From Ramlibacter sp. (GTDB taxonomy: Bacteria; Pseudomonadota; Gammaproteobacteria; Burkholderiales; Burkholderiaceae), in the NCBI GenBank assembly GCA_014376915.1, contig JACMQP010000328.1, forward strand, positions 1 to 7,497: a stretch of 7,497 nt of DNA. Direction: 5' to 3'. The notes under the pieces are model-generated. The model saw only the letters and a list, made by a program, of their open reading frames with translations, did not search any database and was not told the DNA's origin. This document shows positions 1-6,812 of the stretch, one piece after another (the stretch's first letter is position 1; every line of letters starts with the position of its first letter). Both the position numbers and the translations under genes were made by a program.

Positions 1-1161
1 CTGATTGCCACGTTGGCGATCCAGTCGCTGGTCGCGATGGCGATCCTGACTCCGGCGGTGATGGCGCCGGTGGTGGCGCAGGCGCTCGGCCTCTCGACCG
101 CTTATCTTGGCCTGTATATCGCGGTCGTCTATGTCGGCGCCATGTTTGCCAGCCTGGCCGCCGGCGCCGCGGTGGCGCGTTTCGGGGCGATCCGGGTCAG
201 CCAGGCCGGCTGCCTGTTATGCGCCGCCGGACTGCTCCTTTGCGCCGTCTCCTCGTGGTGGACCTTCGCGCTCGGCGGCTTGCTGGTCGGACTGGGCTAC
301 GGGCCGATCACGCCTGCCAGTTCCTGGTTGCTTGCGCAGACCACGCCGGCCCATCGCATGTCGCTGGTGTTCTCGATCAAGCAGACCGGGGTGCCGCTGG
401 GCGGCATGCTGGCCGGCGCGCTGGTGCCCAGCGTGATGCTGGCCGCCGGCTGGCGGGGCGCGCTGGTGGCCGTGGCCGCCGCCAATGTGGCCTGCGCGCT
501 GCTGTCGCAGCCGCTGCGCGGCGAGCTCGACGCCGACCGTGAGCCGGCCAAGCCGCTGAAGTTCGGCAACCTGGCGCAGCCGATCCGGGTGGTGCTGTCG
601 CAGCGCCCGCTCGCGACGCTGGCGGCCTGCTCGTTCGTGTTCTCGACGGCGCAGCTGGTGCTCACCGGTTACCTCGTGATCTACCTGAACCAGGTGCTCG
701 GCTATGGCCTGATCGCCGCCGGCCTGGCCCTGTCGGTGGCGCAGGTGGGCGGCATCGGCGGGCGGATCGTGTGGGGCTACGTGGCCGACCGCTGGCTGGG
801 CGCCAACCGCACGCTGGCTGCGCTGGCCTTCGTCATGGCGGCCAGCAGCCTGGCCACCGCGCTGCTGCATGGCTGGATGCCGACGTTGCTGGTGTTCGCC
901 ATCCTTTTCGTGTTCGGCGCGTCGGCGACCGGCTGGAACGGCGTGTACCTGGCCGAGGTGGCGCGGCGCGCGCCGCCTGGGATGGCCGGGATCGCGACCG
1001 GCGGCACGCTGGCCATCACCTTCCTGGGCGTGGTGCTGGGGCCGCCGGTGTTCGGCGCGCTGTCGGCCTCGTTCGGCAGCTACCGGGTGGGCTACGCCGC
1101 ACTGGCATTTCCCGTCGCGATCTGCGGCATCGTGTTGCTGCGGGCCCGCTCTCGCGCCTGA
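1..1161 (+). CDS. MFS transporter, 5' end cut by window edge
   Basis: This is a secondary transporter of the major facilitator superfamily in the inner membrane, probably driven by the proton gradient. The reading frame is open from base 1, and the first visible residues already lie in the first membrane helix, so the true start is probably some 10-25 codons upstream; the TTG at 13 is more likely internal. About 386 residues are visible. They form alternating hydrophobic helices consistent with a 12-helix fold in two halves. The loop after helix 2 carries a degenerate motif A (ARFGAIR), and the matching loop in the second half carries a better copy (GYVADRWLGANR, near bases 772-810). The TGA stop is at 1159-1161, 4 nt from the stop of the convergent penicillin-binding protein gene. 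The family is clear, but the substrate cannot be read from sequence. Nothing ties it to the hydantoinase cluster, from which the PBP gene separates it. Confidence 0.9.
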   Translation: MIATLAIQSLVAMAILTPAVMAPVVAQALGLSTAYLGLYIAVVYVGAMFASLAAGAAVARFGAIRVSQAGCLLCAAGLLLCAVSSWWTFALGGLLVGLGYGPITPASSWLLAQTTPAHRMSLVFSIKQTGVPLGGMLAGALVPSVMLAAGWRGALVAVAAANVACALLSQPLRGELDADREPAKPLKFGNLAQPIRVVLSQRPLATLAACSFVFSTAQLVLTGYLVIYLNQVLGYGLIAAGLALSVAQVGGIGGRIVWGYVADRWLGANRTLAALAFVMAASSLATALLHGWMPTLLVFAILFVFGASATGWNGVYLAEVARRAPPGMAGIATGGTLAITFLGVVLGPPVFGALSASFGSYRVGYAALAFPVAICGIVLLRARSRA

Positions 1162-1165
1162 ACCG

Positions 1166-3706
1166 CTAACGCGCCGGCTCGGACGGGTTGTCCGGCGCCG
1201 GCTCAAAGCGCACCGACGGACTGCCCCGCGCCGCCTGCACCGGAACCGTTTCGCTGCCCTCGTCGCGGCGTTCTTCGCGCTGCGGCGGTGCCGACGGCGC
1301 GCCGACCACGAACGGTCCGTCGGACGGCCGGTCCGGCGGCAATTGCGCCGGGCGCGGCTGCGGCCGCTGGATCTCGAAGCCGCCCGTCGCATTCGACGAC
1401 CCTTGCGGAATCACGCGCACGGTTTCCATGCGCTGCGCGTCCACCGGCGGCACGACGATCGTCTCACCGCCGGCGGTGCCGGTCGCCGGGCGGGGCTGCG
1501 CCATGTCGGGTTGCGGCACGTCGGGCAGGGACGCTTCCGGTGGGGACACCGGCGCCTGGGCTGCTTCGCGCTGCTCGAACAGGTTGCGGAACCAGTCGTT
1601 CATGCGGCCAAGCGCATCGCCGCCGGCCGGGTCCTGTGGCGGCGCGGCGAAGCGCAGGGCGGGATCCACCAGCTTGACCTTCATCGATTGCCGGAACACC
1701 TCGCCTACGATCGGCAATGCGCTGTGTGCGCCCTGGCCCCAGCCATCGCCCATGGTCACGCGGTTGTCGTTGAAGCCGACCCAGGCGCCGGCCACCAGCG
1801 TGGGATGCATCAGCAGAAACCAGCCGTCGGTGTTGTCCTGGGTGGTGCCGGTCTTGCCGGCGACGTCGGCCTTGATGCCGTAGCGGCTGCGGATGGCGAC
1901 GCCGGTGCCGATGTCGACCACGCCGCGCATCGCGTCCAGCAGCGTCAGCGACGCGCCGATCGACAGCGCAGGTTCGGGCGACGCGGAGCGGAACTCCTCC
2001 AGCAACTGGCCCGTTTTGTTTTCCACCCGCAGCACCACCATCGGCTCGATGTACTGGCCGCCGTTGGCGATGGTGCCGTACGAAGACACCATTTCCTTCA
2101 GCGTCACCGGGCTTGTGCCCAGCGCCAGCGACATCACCGGGTCGAGCTTGCTTTGCCGCACGCCCATGGCGCGCGCCAGTCCGGCCACGCGCTGCGGCCC
2201 GACCTTCTGCATCACCTGTGCGGTGATCGTATTCTTGGAATAGGCGAGACCCTCGCGCATGGTCATGGTCCTGCCGGTCGGCGGCACGCCGTCGCTCGGC
2301 CGCCAGACCACGCCCTTGTCGATCGGGATCTCGACCGCCTGGTCGACGAACGTGTCGCTGGCCCGCGCGCCGCCTTCGAAGGCGGCGCCATAGACGAAGG
2401 GCTTGAAGGTGGAGCCGGGCTGACGCCGCGCCATGTAGACGTGGTCGAACTGGTCCTGGGCGAAGTCGCGGCTGCCGACCCACGCCCGCACTTCGCCATT
2501 GCGCGGGTCCAGCGCCAGGAAACCGGCCTGGATCCGGGTCTTGTCTTCCTTGAGCGACTGCATGAAGGCGTCGTCGGCGAGCAGCTGCTTGACGGCTTCG
2601 CCGTCGCTGCGGCTGTCCTCGCGCGCCGTCTTGTACTCGCGCGATTCCCGCACGAAGGACAGCATGATGTCGCGCGTCCAGGATGCCCTTCGTCCGTCCG
2701 CCAGCGTCTGCAGCGCCGCCATCTGGCGCGCCACCGCATCGTTGGCCATGGCCTGCAGCCGCGAATCGATGGTGGTGCGCACCACCAGGCCGTCGGTATA
2801 GATGTTGTAGCCCTTGCGGTCGGCCCATTCGATCAGCCAGCGGCGCAGTTGCTGCGCCAGGTGCGGCGCCGGGCCGAGCGGATCGTTCTGGCGCTCGAAG
2901 TCGATCTTCATCGGCTTCTTCTTGAGGGTTTCGTATTGCGCCGGCGCCAGCTTCTGCGCCTTCACCATCTGTGCCAGCACGGTGTTGCGGCGCTGGGTGG
3001 CACGCTCCGGGTTGATCACCGGGTTGTAGTAGCTGGTGCCCTTGAGCATGCCGATCAGCGTCGCACTCTCCAGCACGTCGAGCTGGTCGGCCGACTTGTC
3101 GAAATAGGTGCGCGCAGCCATCTCGATGCCGAACGCGTTGTACAGGAAGGGCACCGTGTTGAGATAGGTCTCCAGGATCTCCTTCTTGCTGTACACCGCC
3201 TCGATCTTCAGCGCCGTGATCGCTTCCTTCAGCTTGCGGGTGATGGTGGGCGCGCGGCCGATCTCCTCCGGGTACAGGTTGCGAGCCAGCTGCTGGGTGA
3301 TGGTCGAGCCGCCTTCGCGGTCGCCCTTGATGGTGCGCAGCGCCGCCGACAGCGTCCGTGTGAAGTCCATGCCGTGGTGCTGGTAGAAGCGGCGGTCCTC
3401 GGTGGCGATCAATGCGGCCACCACGTTGGGCGAGATGTCGGCCAGCTTGACCCAGTCGCGGTTGGCGCGCTTGAACATCGCCAGCTCCCTGCCGTCGGCC
3501 GTCAGCACGATGGCCGGCGCCTCGGACTTTGACTTGCGGATGTCGCCGATGCTGGGCGTGAACGGGATCAGCGCCAGCACGTAGAGCACGGCCAGCAAGG
3601 AGATGATGGATGCGAGGATGCCTGCTCGTTTCCACCGGCCTTCCGGCAGGCGGTTGTAAAGGCCGACGGCGCGCTCGCGGAGGCAGGCGAAGAAGGCCGT
3701 GTTCAT
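1166..3706 (-). CDS. Class A penicillin-binding protein (PBP1A-like glycosyltransferase/transpeptidase)
   Basis: This bifunctional peptidoglycan synthase of 846 aa is anchored in the inner membrane and acts in the periplasm. Residues 1-28 are a basic cytoplasmic tail and about 29-49 form the single membrane helix. The GT51 glycosyltransferase domain spans about 65-245. It contains EDRRFYQHHG with catalytic Glu103, then GGSTITQQLARNLY, RKLKEA and the KKEILETYLN block. The transpeptidase domain spans about 305-680, with STFK (nucleophile Ser432, Lys435), SKN (490-492) and KTGT (618-621). Only about 80 residues, rich in charged amino acids, separate the start of the transpeptidase region (VVRTTIDSRLQ) from its core (AGFLALDPRNGEVRAWVG). 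I see no OB-fold insert like that of E. coli PBP1A. Residues about 712-846 are a Pro-rich, probably disordered tail. The ATG at 3706 sits directly before the basic tail and membrane helix; the frame stays open upstream to 4063, but that sequence is not PBP-like. No clear Shine-Dalgarno precedes this ATG. It may be a PBP1A paralogue, since the housekeeping gene commonly lies beside pilM genes. Confidence 0.95.
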   Translation of the reverse strand: MNTAFFACLRERAVGLYNRLPEGRWKRAGILASIISLLAVLYVLALIPFTPSIGDIRKSKSEAPAIVLTADGRELAMFKRANRDWVKLADISPNVVAALIATEDRRFYQHHGMDFTRTLSAALRTIKGDREGGSTITQQLARNLYPEEIGRAPTITRKLKEAITALKIEAVYSKKEILETYLNTVPFLYNAFGIEMAARTYFDKSADQLDVLESATLIGMLKGTSYYNPVINPERATQRRNTVLAQMVKAQKLAPAQYETLKKKPMKIDFERQNDPLGPAPHLAQQLRRWLIEWADRKGYNIYTDGLVVRTTIDSRLQAMANDAVARQMAALQTLADGRRASWTRDIMLSFVRESREYKTAREDSRSDGEAVKQLLADDAFMQSLKEDKTRIQAGFLALDPRNGEVRAWVGSRDFAQDQFDHVYMARRQPGSTFKPFVYGAAFEGGARASDTFVDQAVEIPIDKGVVWRPSDGVPPTGRTMTMREGLAYSKNTITAQVMQKVGPQRVAGLARAMGVRQSKLDPVMSLALGTSPVTLKEMVSSYGTIANGGQYIEPMVVLRVENKTGQLLEEFRSASPEPALSIGASLTLLDAMRGVVDIGTGVAIRSRYGIKADVAGKTGTTQDNTDGWFLLMHPTLVAGAWVGFNDNRVTMGDGWGQGAHSALPIVGEVFRQSMKVKLVDPALRFAAPPQDPAGGDALGRMNDWFRNLFEQREAAQAPVSPPEASLPDVPQPDMAQPRPATGTAGGETIVVPPVDAQRMETVRVIPQGSSNATGGFEIQRPQPRPAQLPPDRPSDGPFVVGAPSAPPQREERRDEGSETVPVQAARGSPSVRFEPAPDNPSEPAR
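1173..1202. terminator. GC-rich hairpin at the convergent gene junction, possible terminator
   Basis: GCCGGC at 1173-1178 pairs with GCCGGC at 1197-1202, and inside it CGGAC at 1180-1184 pairs with GTCCG at 1190-1194 around the loop GGGTT. The stems are separated by an internal bulge of 1 and 2 nt. The hairpin begins 11 nt after the transporter stop and lies in the last codons of the opposing PBP gene. No T-tract follows on either strand, so it is not a classic intrinsic terminator. It could stall polymerase or protect mRNA 3' ends. It could also be a by-product of GC-rich codons for Pro, Ala and Glu. Confidence 0.3.
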
Positions 3707-3726
3707 GGCTGGAAAAATTCGGTCAT
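3703..3726 (-). CDS. Possible 7-aa leader ORF (MTEFFQP) overlapping the PBP start
   Basis: An ATG at 3726-3724 is preceded by GGAA (3735-3732) at a spacing of 5 nt, a plausible ribosome binding site. It opens a 7-codon frame that ends in TGA at 3705-3703. The TGA shares ATGA with the PBP start at 3706, the usual geometry of translational coupling. The PBP ATG has no evident Shine-Dalgarno of its own, so terminating ribosomes could supply it by re-initiation. A frame this short arises easily by chance, and coupling is inference only. Confidence 0.2.
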   Translation of the reverse strand: MTEFFQP

Positions 3727-3729
3727 GGC

Positions 3730-3741
3730 GGTTCCGGGAAG
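3730..3741 (-). repeat. 12-bp direct repeat, copy proximal to the PBP gene
   Basis: On the minus strand this reads CTTCCCGGAACC. The second copy, CTTCCCAGAACC, is at 3798-3809, 68 bp further upstream of the PBP gene, and differs at one base. The core TTCCCGGAA is itself a palindrome around a central base. This copy ends 3 nt before the ATG of the possible leader ORF, so its GGAA could also act as a ribosome binding site. It may be a regulator binding site, but no regulator can be named. Confidence 0.35.
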
Positions 3742-3797
3742 CCCAGCTGTGAGGGTAGGCGCTGGCGGTCGCGGGCCCTGTAGGACGGCGACGCGCC

Positions 3798-3809
3798 GGT
3801 TCTGGGAAG
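3798..3809 (-). repeat. 12-bp direct repeat, copy distal to the PBP gene
   Basis: On the minus strand this reads CTTCCCAGAACC and matches the copy at 3730-3741 in 11 of 12 positions, in the same orientation. Both lie between the regulator and PBP genes, where a PBP promoter would be expected. Two half-conserved sites are weak evidence for an operator; chance similarity in GC-rich DNA remains possible. Confidence 0.35.
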
Positions 3810-3887
3810 AAGCCGCGGTGTGACGAGCGGCGCTGGTTCCGTCCGGAGCTCACCGGCTGGTGGACGTTTCGCGGCCGGCCGGTTCGA

Positions 3888-4568
3888 TCACCCCATGATT
3901 GCGCGCTGGACGTCGTTCTGCAGGCTGCGCAGGTGGGCGCGCATCGCGCCCCTTGCGCCTTCGACGTCCTTCTTCTGCAGTGCCTCGATGATCTCGTGGT
4001 GCTCGTGGTGGTTTTCGTTCTCGCGGTGCAGCGGGCTGTGCAGGCGGAACAGCCGCGCGTCATCGCGCAGCTGCTGGATCAGGCGAGGCAGCACCACGTT
4101 GCCGCTGGCGGTCGCGATGAACATGTGCAGCTTGTCGTCGAAGTGCCAGTGCTCCGTCTCGTCATGCTCGCCAGTCCTGAGTGACTCGACCCCGGCTGCC
4201 AGCAACGCCAGCTGGTCCTGGTCGATCCGGCCCGCGGCCAGGGAGATGGCCTCGCATTCCAGCAGCTCGCGGGTGCGCATCGAGTCGAAATACTCCTTGG
4301 TGCCCACGCTGCGCACCGAGTAGGAACGGGCGTCGCGCCGCACCAGCAATCCTTCGCCCGCAAGCCGGCCGAGCGCTTCGCGCATCGGCGTGCGCGAGAT
4401 GCCCAGTTCGTCGGCGATCTTGCCTTCGAGCAAGGTGCTGCCGGCAGCAATCTTGCGGTCCAGAATCAGTTCGCGCATGCGCACGTAAGCCTGCTCTGAC
4501 AGACTGGAAGAGCGCACTTCCAGCAATCCCAGCGGCGGGATCGGCGGCGATTCCAGGACACTCGACAT
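3888..4568 (-). CDS. GntR-family transcriptional regulator, FCD (FadR) subfamily
   Basis: This is a cytoplasmic DNA-binding regulator of 226 aa, a usual length for the FadR subgroup. Residues about 20-88 are the winged helix-turn-helix, with the typical run LSEQAYVRMRELILDRKI, then LLEGKIADELGISRTPMREAL as the helix-turn-helix, then GLLVRRDARSYSV as the wing. Residues about 95-220 form the helical FCD effector domain. Its metal-site residues can be aligned: Asp144 and His148 (DDKLH), His190 (EHHEII) and His212 (MRAHL). It therefore probably binds a metal and a small carboxylate or related effector. The gene follows the hydantoinase gene on the same strand after 38 nt, so it is either the last gene of that operon or has its own promoter. 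It most likely controls the hydantoinase-transporter cluster, usually as a repressor released by substrate or product; that role is inferred from position. Only a weak AGAAG lies before the ATG at 4568. Confidence 0.93.
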   Translation of the reverse strand: MSSVLESPPIPPLGLLEVRSSSLSEQAYVRMRELILDRKIAAGSTLLEGKIADELGISRTPMREALGRLAGEGLLVRRDARSYSVRSVGTKEYFDSMRTRELLECEAISLAAGRIDQDQLALLAAGVESLRTGEHDETEHWHFDDKLHMFIATASGNVVLPRLIQQLRDDARLFRLHSPLHRENENHHEHHEIIEALQKKDVEGARGAMRAHLRSLQNDVQRAIMG

Positions 4569-4590
4569 CGGTTGGGCTTCTGCGGTTGGG
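4569..4590 (-). repeat. Paired 8-bp direct repeat upstream of the regulator gene
   Basis: CCCAACCG on the minus strand occurs at 4583-4590 and again at 4569-4576, with a 14-bp period. The second copy ends directly at the regulator ATG (4568). The two copies fill much of the 38-nt gap between the hydantoinase and regulator genes. Binding here could block translation or transcription of the regulator, but no known GntR operator matches, so function is speculative. Confidence 0.35.
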
Positions 4591-4593
4591 GAT

Positions 4594-4606
4594 GCCGATT
4601 ATCGGC
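4594..4606. promoter_or_regulatory. 13-bp palindrome, possible operator of the adjacent GntR-type regulator
   Basis: GCCGAT-T-ATCGGC is a perfect inverted repeat with 6-bp arms around one central base, directly after the hydantoinase stop codon (4609-4607) and 26 nt from the regulator start. FadR-subfamily dimers bind short palindromes of about this size, often near their own gene, so this is a candidate autoregulatory site. As RNA it could fold only as a 4-bp stem with a 5-nt loop and has no T-tract, which argues against a terminator. Confidence 0.35.
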
Positions 4607-6061
4607 TCAGAGCCACTTGGCCAGCGGCGAACTGTCGTCGGGCTGGCGCGGACGCAGGCACGGCTGGAACTGGCCGTCGCCGGACCGGGCCGTGAAAACG
4701 CCGTCGCGCCAGACCGTGCGGCCGCGGGACAAGGTGTGCGCCGGCCAGCAGCGCAAGACCCGGCCTTCATACGGCGTGTAGTCGCAGGCGCTGTGCAGCA
4801 TGGCGTGATCGAGCACGCGCTCGCTGCCGGCGGCAAACATGTCCCAGATCACGAGGTCCGCATCGCTGCCCACCGCGATGGTGCCCTTCTTCGGATACAG
4901 GCCGTACAAGCGCGCAGCGTTGGTGGAGGTGAGTTCCACGAAGCGGTGGATGTCGATGCGTCCGCCCAAGACGCCTTCGCTCATCAGCAGAGGCAGGCGC
5001 GTCTCGACCCCTGGAATGCCGTTGGGAACCCGGTTGAAGGGTGCGTTCGCACCCGCGTTCTGTTTGCCGCCCTCGCCCTGGTAATTGAAGGGCGCGTGGT
5101 CGGATGACACGATCGTGAACAGGCCGTTGGCCAGGCCGTCCCAGATTGCCTGCTGGTTGCCCTTGTCGCGGGGCGGCGGGCTGCAGATGCAACGCATGCC
5201 ATGGCTGTCGTCGCCAGGCGCGATGCCCAGGTCGTCGGCGCTCAGGAACAGGTACTGGGGGCAGGTCTCCGCATAGATTGGCAACCCGCGGCCGCGCGCC
5301 CAGTGAATCTGCTCCACTGCCTCGCGGCCGGAAACGTGGACGATCAGGATCGGCGTGTCGACCAGTTCGGACAGCGCAATGGCGCGATGCGTCGCTTCGC
5401 GTTCCACCACCATGGGCCGCGAACTGCCGTGGAAAGCAGGCGCGGTGAGGCCGGCTGCGAGAAGCTGCTCGGTGAGCCAGCCGATGCAGTCGCTGTTCTC
5501 GGCGTGGATCATCGTCATGGCCCCGTGCTTGCGCGCGGCGGCCAGCACCTCGATGATCTGCCGGTCGCCCAGCTTCATGTCATCGTAGGTCATGTAGATC
5601 TTCAGCGACGTGTAGCCCTCTGCGATCAGCTTGGGAAGTTCCTCGCGCGTGACCTGCTGCGTGGCGTCCGACACGATCAGGTGGAAAGCGTAGTCGATCA
5701 CGGCCTTGCCGTCGGCGCGGCGGTGGTAGTCGTCGACCGCCTCCTGCAGCGAGTGGCCTTTCTGCTGCGCAGCGAACGGAATGACCGTGGTCGTTCCGCC
5801 GCAGGCCGCCGACCGCGTGCCGGTGAAGAAGTCATCGGCAAAGCGCGAACCGTCGCTGGTCGGCTGGTCGAGATGGACATGGCCGTCGACGCCGCCCGGC
5901 GTGACAAGGCGCCCGGCCGCGTCGATCGTCTCGTCGGCTTCGCCATCGAGCTGCTGGGCAATGGCGGCGATCCGGCCGCTGCGCACGCCGATGTCGGCGC
6001 GGTAGCGGTCGCCGGAGGTGGCGATGTCGGCGTTCCTCAAGATCAGGTCGTAACGGTTCAC
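4607..6061 (-). CDS. hydA: D-hydantoinase / dihydropyrimidinase
   Basis: This zinc-dependent amidohydrolase of 484 aa opens the ring of dihydropyrimidines or 5-substituted hydantoins to give N-carbamoyl amino acids. It is cytoplasmic, with a TIM-barrel fold. All binuclear metal ligands are visible: His61 and His63 (GHVHLD), Lys154 to be carbamylated (SLKIYMTY), His186 (MIHAEN), His242 (VHVSG) and Asp321 (SSDHAPF). Tyr159, five residues after the lysine, matches the catalytic Tyr of the family. CSPPPR (293-298) and PNGIPGVETRLPLL (346-359) match the substrate-backbone binding regions. The length suits the family. The start is a GTG at 6061, supported by GGAG at 6071-6068 with 6-nt spacing. The permease stop lies 13 nt upstream, so translation is probably coupled. 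Substrate specificity cannot be settled: hydantoins, dihydrouracil and dihydrothymine are all possible. Allantoinase or dihydroorotase is less likely given the motifs. No N-carbamoyl-amino-acid hydrolase gene is seen. Confidence 0.92.
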   Translation of the reverse strand: MNRYDLILRNADIATSGDRYRADIGVRSGRIAAIAQQLDGEADETIDAAGRLVTPGGVDGHVHLDQPTSDGSRFADDFFTGTRSAACGGTTTVIPFAAQQKGHSLQEAVDDYHRRADGKAVIDYAFHLIVSDATQQVTREELPKLIAEGYTSLKIYMTYDDMKLGDRQIIEVLAAARKHGAMTMIHAENSDCIGWLTEQLLAAGLTAPAFHGSSRPMVVEREATHRAIALSELVDTPILIVHVSGREAVEQIHWARGRGLPIYAETCPQYLFLSADDLGIAPGDDSHGMRCICSPPPRDKGNQQAIWDGLANGLFTIVSSDHAPFNYQGEGGKQNAGANAPFNRVPNGIPGVETRLPLLMSEGVLGGRIDIHRFVELTSTNAARLYGLYPKKGTIAVGSDADLVIWDMFAAGSERVLDHAMLHSACDYTPYEGRVLRCWPAHTLSRGRTVWRDGVFTARSGDGQFQPCLRPRQPDDSSPLAKWL

Positions 6062-6071
6062 AGGCGGCTCC
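6062..6071 (-). promoter_or_regulatory. Ribosome binding site that fixes the hydantoinase GTG start
   Basis: GGAG on the minus strand (6071-6068) lies 6 nt before GTG at 6061 and just after the permease TGA (6077-6075). The only nearby ATG (6078) opens a frame of six codons that ends at once, so it is not an alternative start. The site supports GTG as initiator and coupling to permease translation. Confidence 0.7.
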
Positions 6072-6074
6072 GTT

Positions 6075-6800
6075 TCATCGTTGTTCGATCAGTTCGGCGG
6101 CGACCACCGCTGCCTTGCCGGTGCTGGCGCTGCTGTAGGCGCGGCCGTAATGGCGTTCGATCCGGCGCTGCACGAAGTCCCACAACGTGGTGAGCAGCAG
6201 GTAATAGAAGGCCGCCACCAGGAACAGCTCCAGCACCATGAACTTTTCCTGGATCAGCACCTGGGTGCGGCGCAGCAGTTCTTCCATCGAGATCACCGAA
6301 GTGATCGACGTCGTCTTGAGCAGGCCGTTGATGCTGTTGCCCAGCGTCGGCATGATCAGGCGCATCGCCTGCGGCATCACGACGTAGCGCAGCGTCTGCG
6401 GTCCGGTGAAGCCCATGGCGCGTGCTGCATTGGTCTGGCCCACCGAGATCGACTGGATGCCGCCGCGGATGATCTCGGCCAGGTAGGCAGCCTCGTTGAG
6501 GATCAGCCCGAGCAGCGCGGACTCGATTACCGACAACTTCAGTCCCAGCTGTGGCAAGCCGGTGTAGATGATGATCAGCTGCACCAGCAACGGCGTGCCG
6601 CGGAACAGCCAGATGTAGAAATGCGCCGGTCCGTTCAGCCAGACGCGGCTCGAAAGCCGGGCCAGTGCGAGCACGGTGCCCAGCACCATGCCGCCGACGA
6701 TCGCCGCCAGCGTCAGCCAGACGGTCGTGACCACCCCTCCGAGGATGTAGAGATTGAAGAGGTAGTCGAAGAAACCCGACCAGTTCCAGCCTTGGCCCAT
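6075..6800 (-). CDS. Amino-acid-type (HAAT) ABC transporter permease
   Basis: This is the inner-membrane subunit of an ABC importer of the polar amino acid/opine class, 241 aa, a usual length for HisM/GlnP-like permeases. Hydrophobic segments near residues 18-45, 62-82, 90-110, 140-160 and 188-210 fit five membrane helices. The N-terminal family pattern (VVTTVWLTLAAIVGG) and FYIWLFRGTPLLVQL are present. The cytoplasmic EAA loop that docks on the ATPase is clear at about 119-145 (SVGQTNAARAMGFTGPQTL, then VVMPQA). Its stop lies 13 nt before the hydantoinase start, and its start lies 12 nt after the binding-protein stop. This places the three genes in one transcript. Such importers use either one permease as a homodimer or two different ones. 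Only one is seen here, and no ATPase gene is in the window. Only a weak purine stretch precedes the ATG at 6800, suggesting coupling to the upstream gene. The substrate is inferred only from the neighbouring hydantoinase. Confidence 0.93.
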   Translation of the reverse strand: MGQGWNWSGFFDYLFNLYILGGVVTTVWLTLAAIVGGMVLGTVLALARLSSRVWLNGPAHFYIWLFRGTPLLVQLIIIYTGLPQLGLKLSVIESALLGLILNEAAYLAEIIRGGIQSISVGQTNAARAMGFTGPQTLRYVVMPQAMRLIMPTLGNSINGLLKTTSITSVISMEELLRRTQVLIQEKFMVLELFLVAAFYYLLLTTLWDFVQRRIERHYGRAYSSASTGKAAVVAAELIEQR

Positions 6801-6812
6801 GATGTGGCCCGA

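Larger units (their letters stand above)
3707..3887. other. Intergenic region upstream of the PBP gene
   Basis: These 181 bp between the GntR-type regulator and the PBP gene are the longest non-coding stretch in the window. They hold the 12-bp direct repeat, the possible leader ORF and a small hairpin at 3786-3798 (CGGCG, loop ACG, CGCCG). An 8-bp CCGGCCGG palindrome lies close to the regulator stop codon. I find no convincing -35/-10 pair and no hairpin followed by a T-tract on the minus strand. A PBP promoter is expected here from the gap length, but I cannot place it. Confidence 0.6.

Noticed and set aside
869..3532. An 887-codon plus-strand open frame antisense to the PBP gene
   Set aside because: Its translation is rich in Arg, His, Ala and Gly with no domain pattern, and it overlaps a gene with complete catalytic motifs. 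Long antisense frames are expected in GC-rich genes with biased third positions.
1464..3635. A 723-codon minus-strand open frame in another phase of the PBP gene
   Set aside because: It is a low-complexity shadow of the PBP reading frame and shows no motif or plausible start.
3840..3887. Intrinsic terminator after the regulator gene
   Set aside because: GC-rich inverted sequence is present (ACCGGC and GCCGGT about 20 nt apart, and CCGG-TGAGCT-CCGG), but stems are short or loops long and no T-tract follows on the minus strand.
3707..4063. Upstream extension of the PBP frame to an ATG at 4063
   Set aside because: The extra residues are Arg/Thr/Ser-rich, overlap the regulator gene in another phase and lack PBP similarity. 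The ATG at 3706 directly precedes the expected cytoplasmic tail and membrane helix.
5201..6193. A 330-codon plus-strand open frame antisense to the hydantoinase gene
   Set aside because: The minus-strand frame holds all metal ligands of the hydantoinase, while this one has no recognisable domain and is explained by codon bias.
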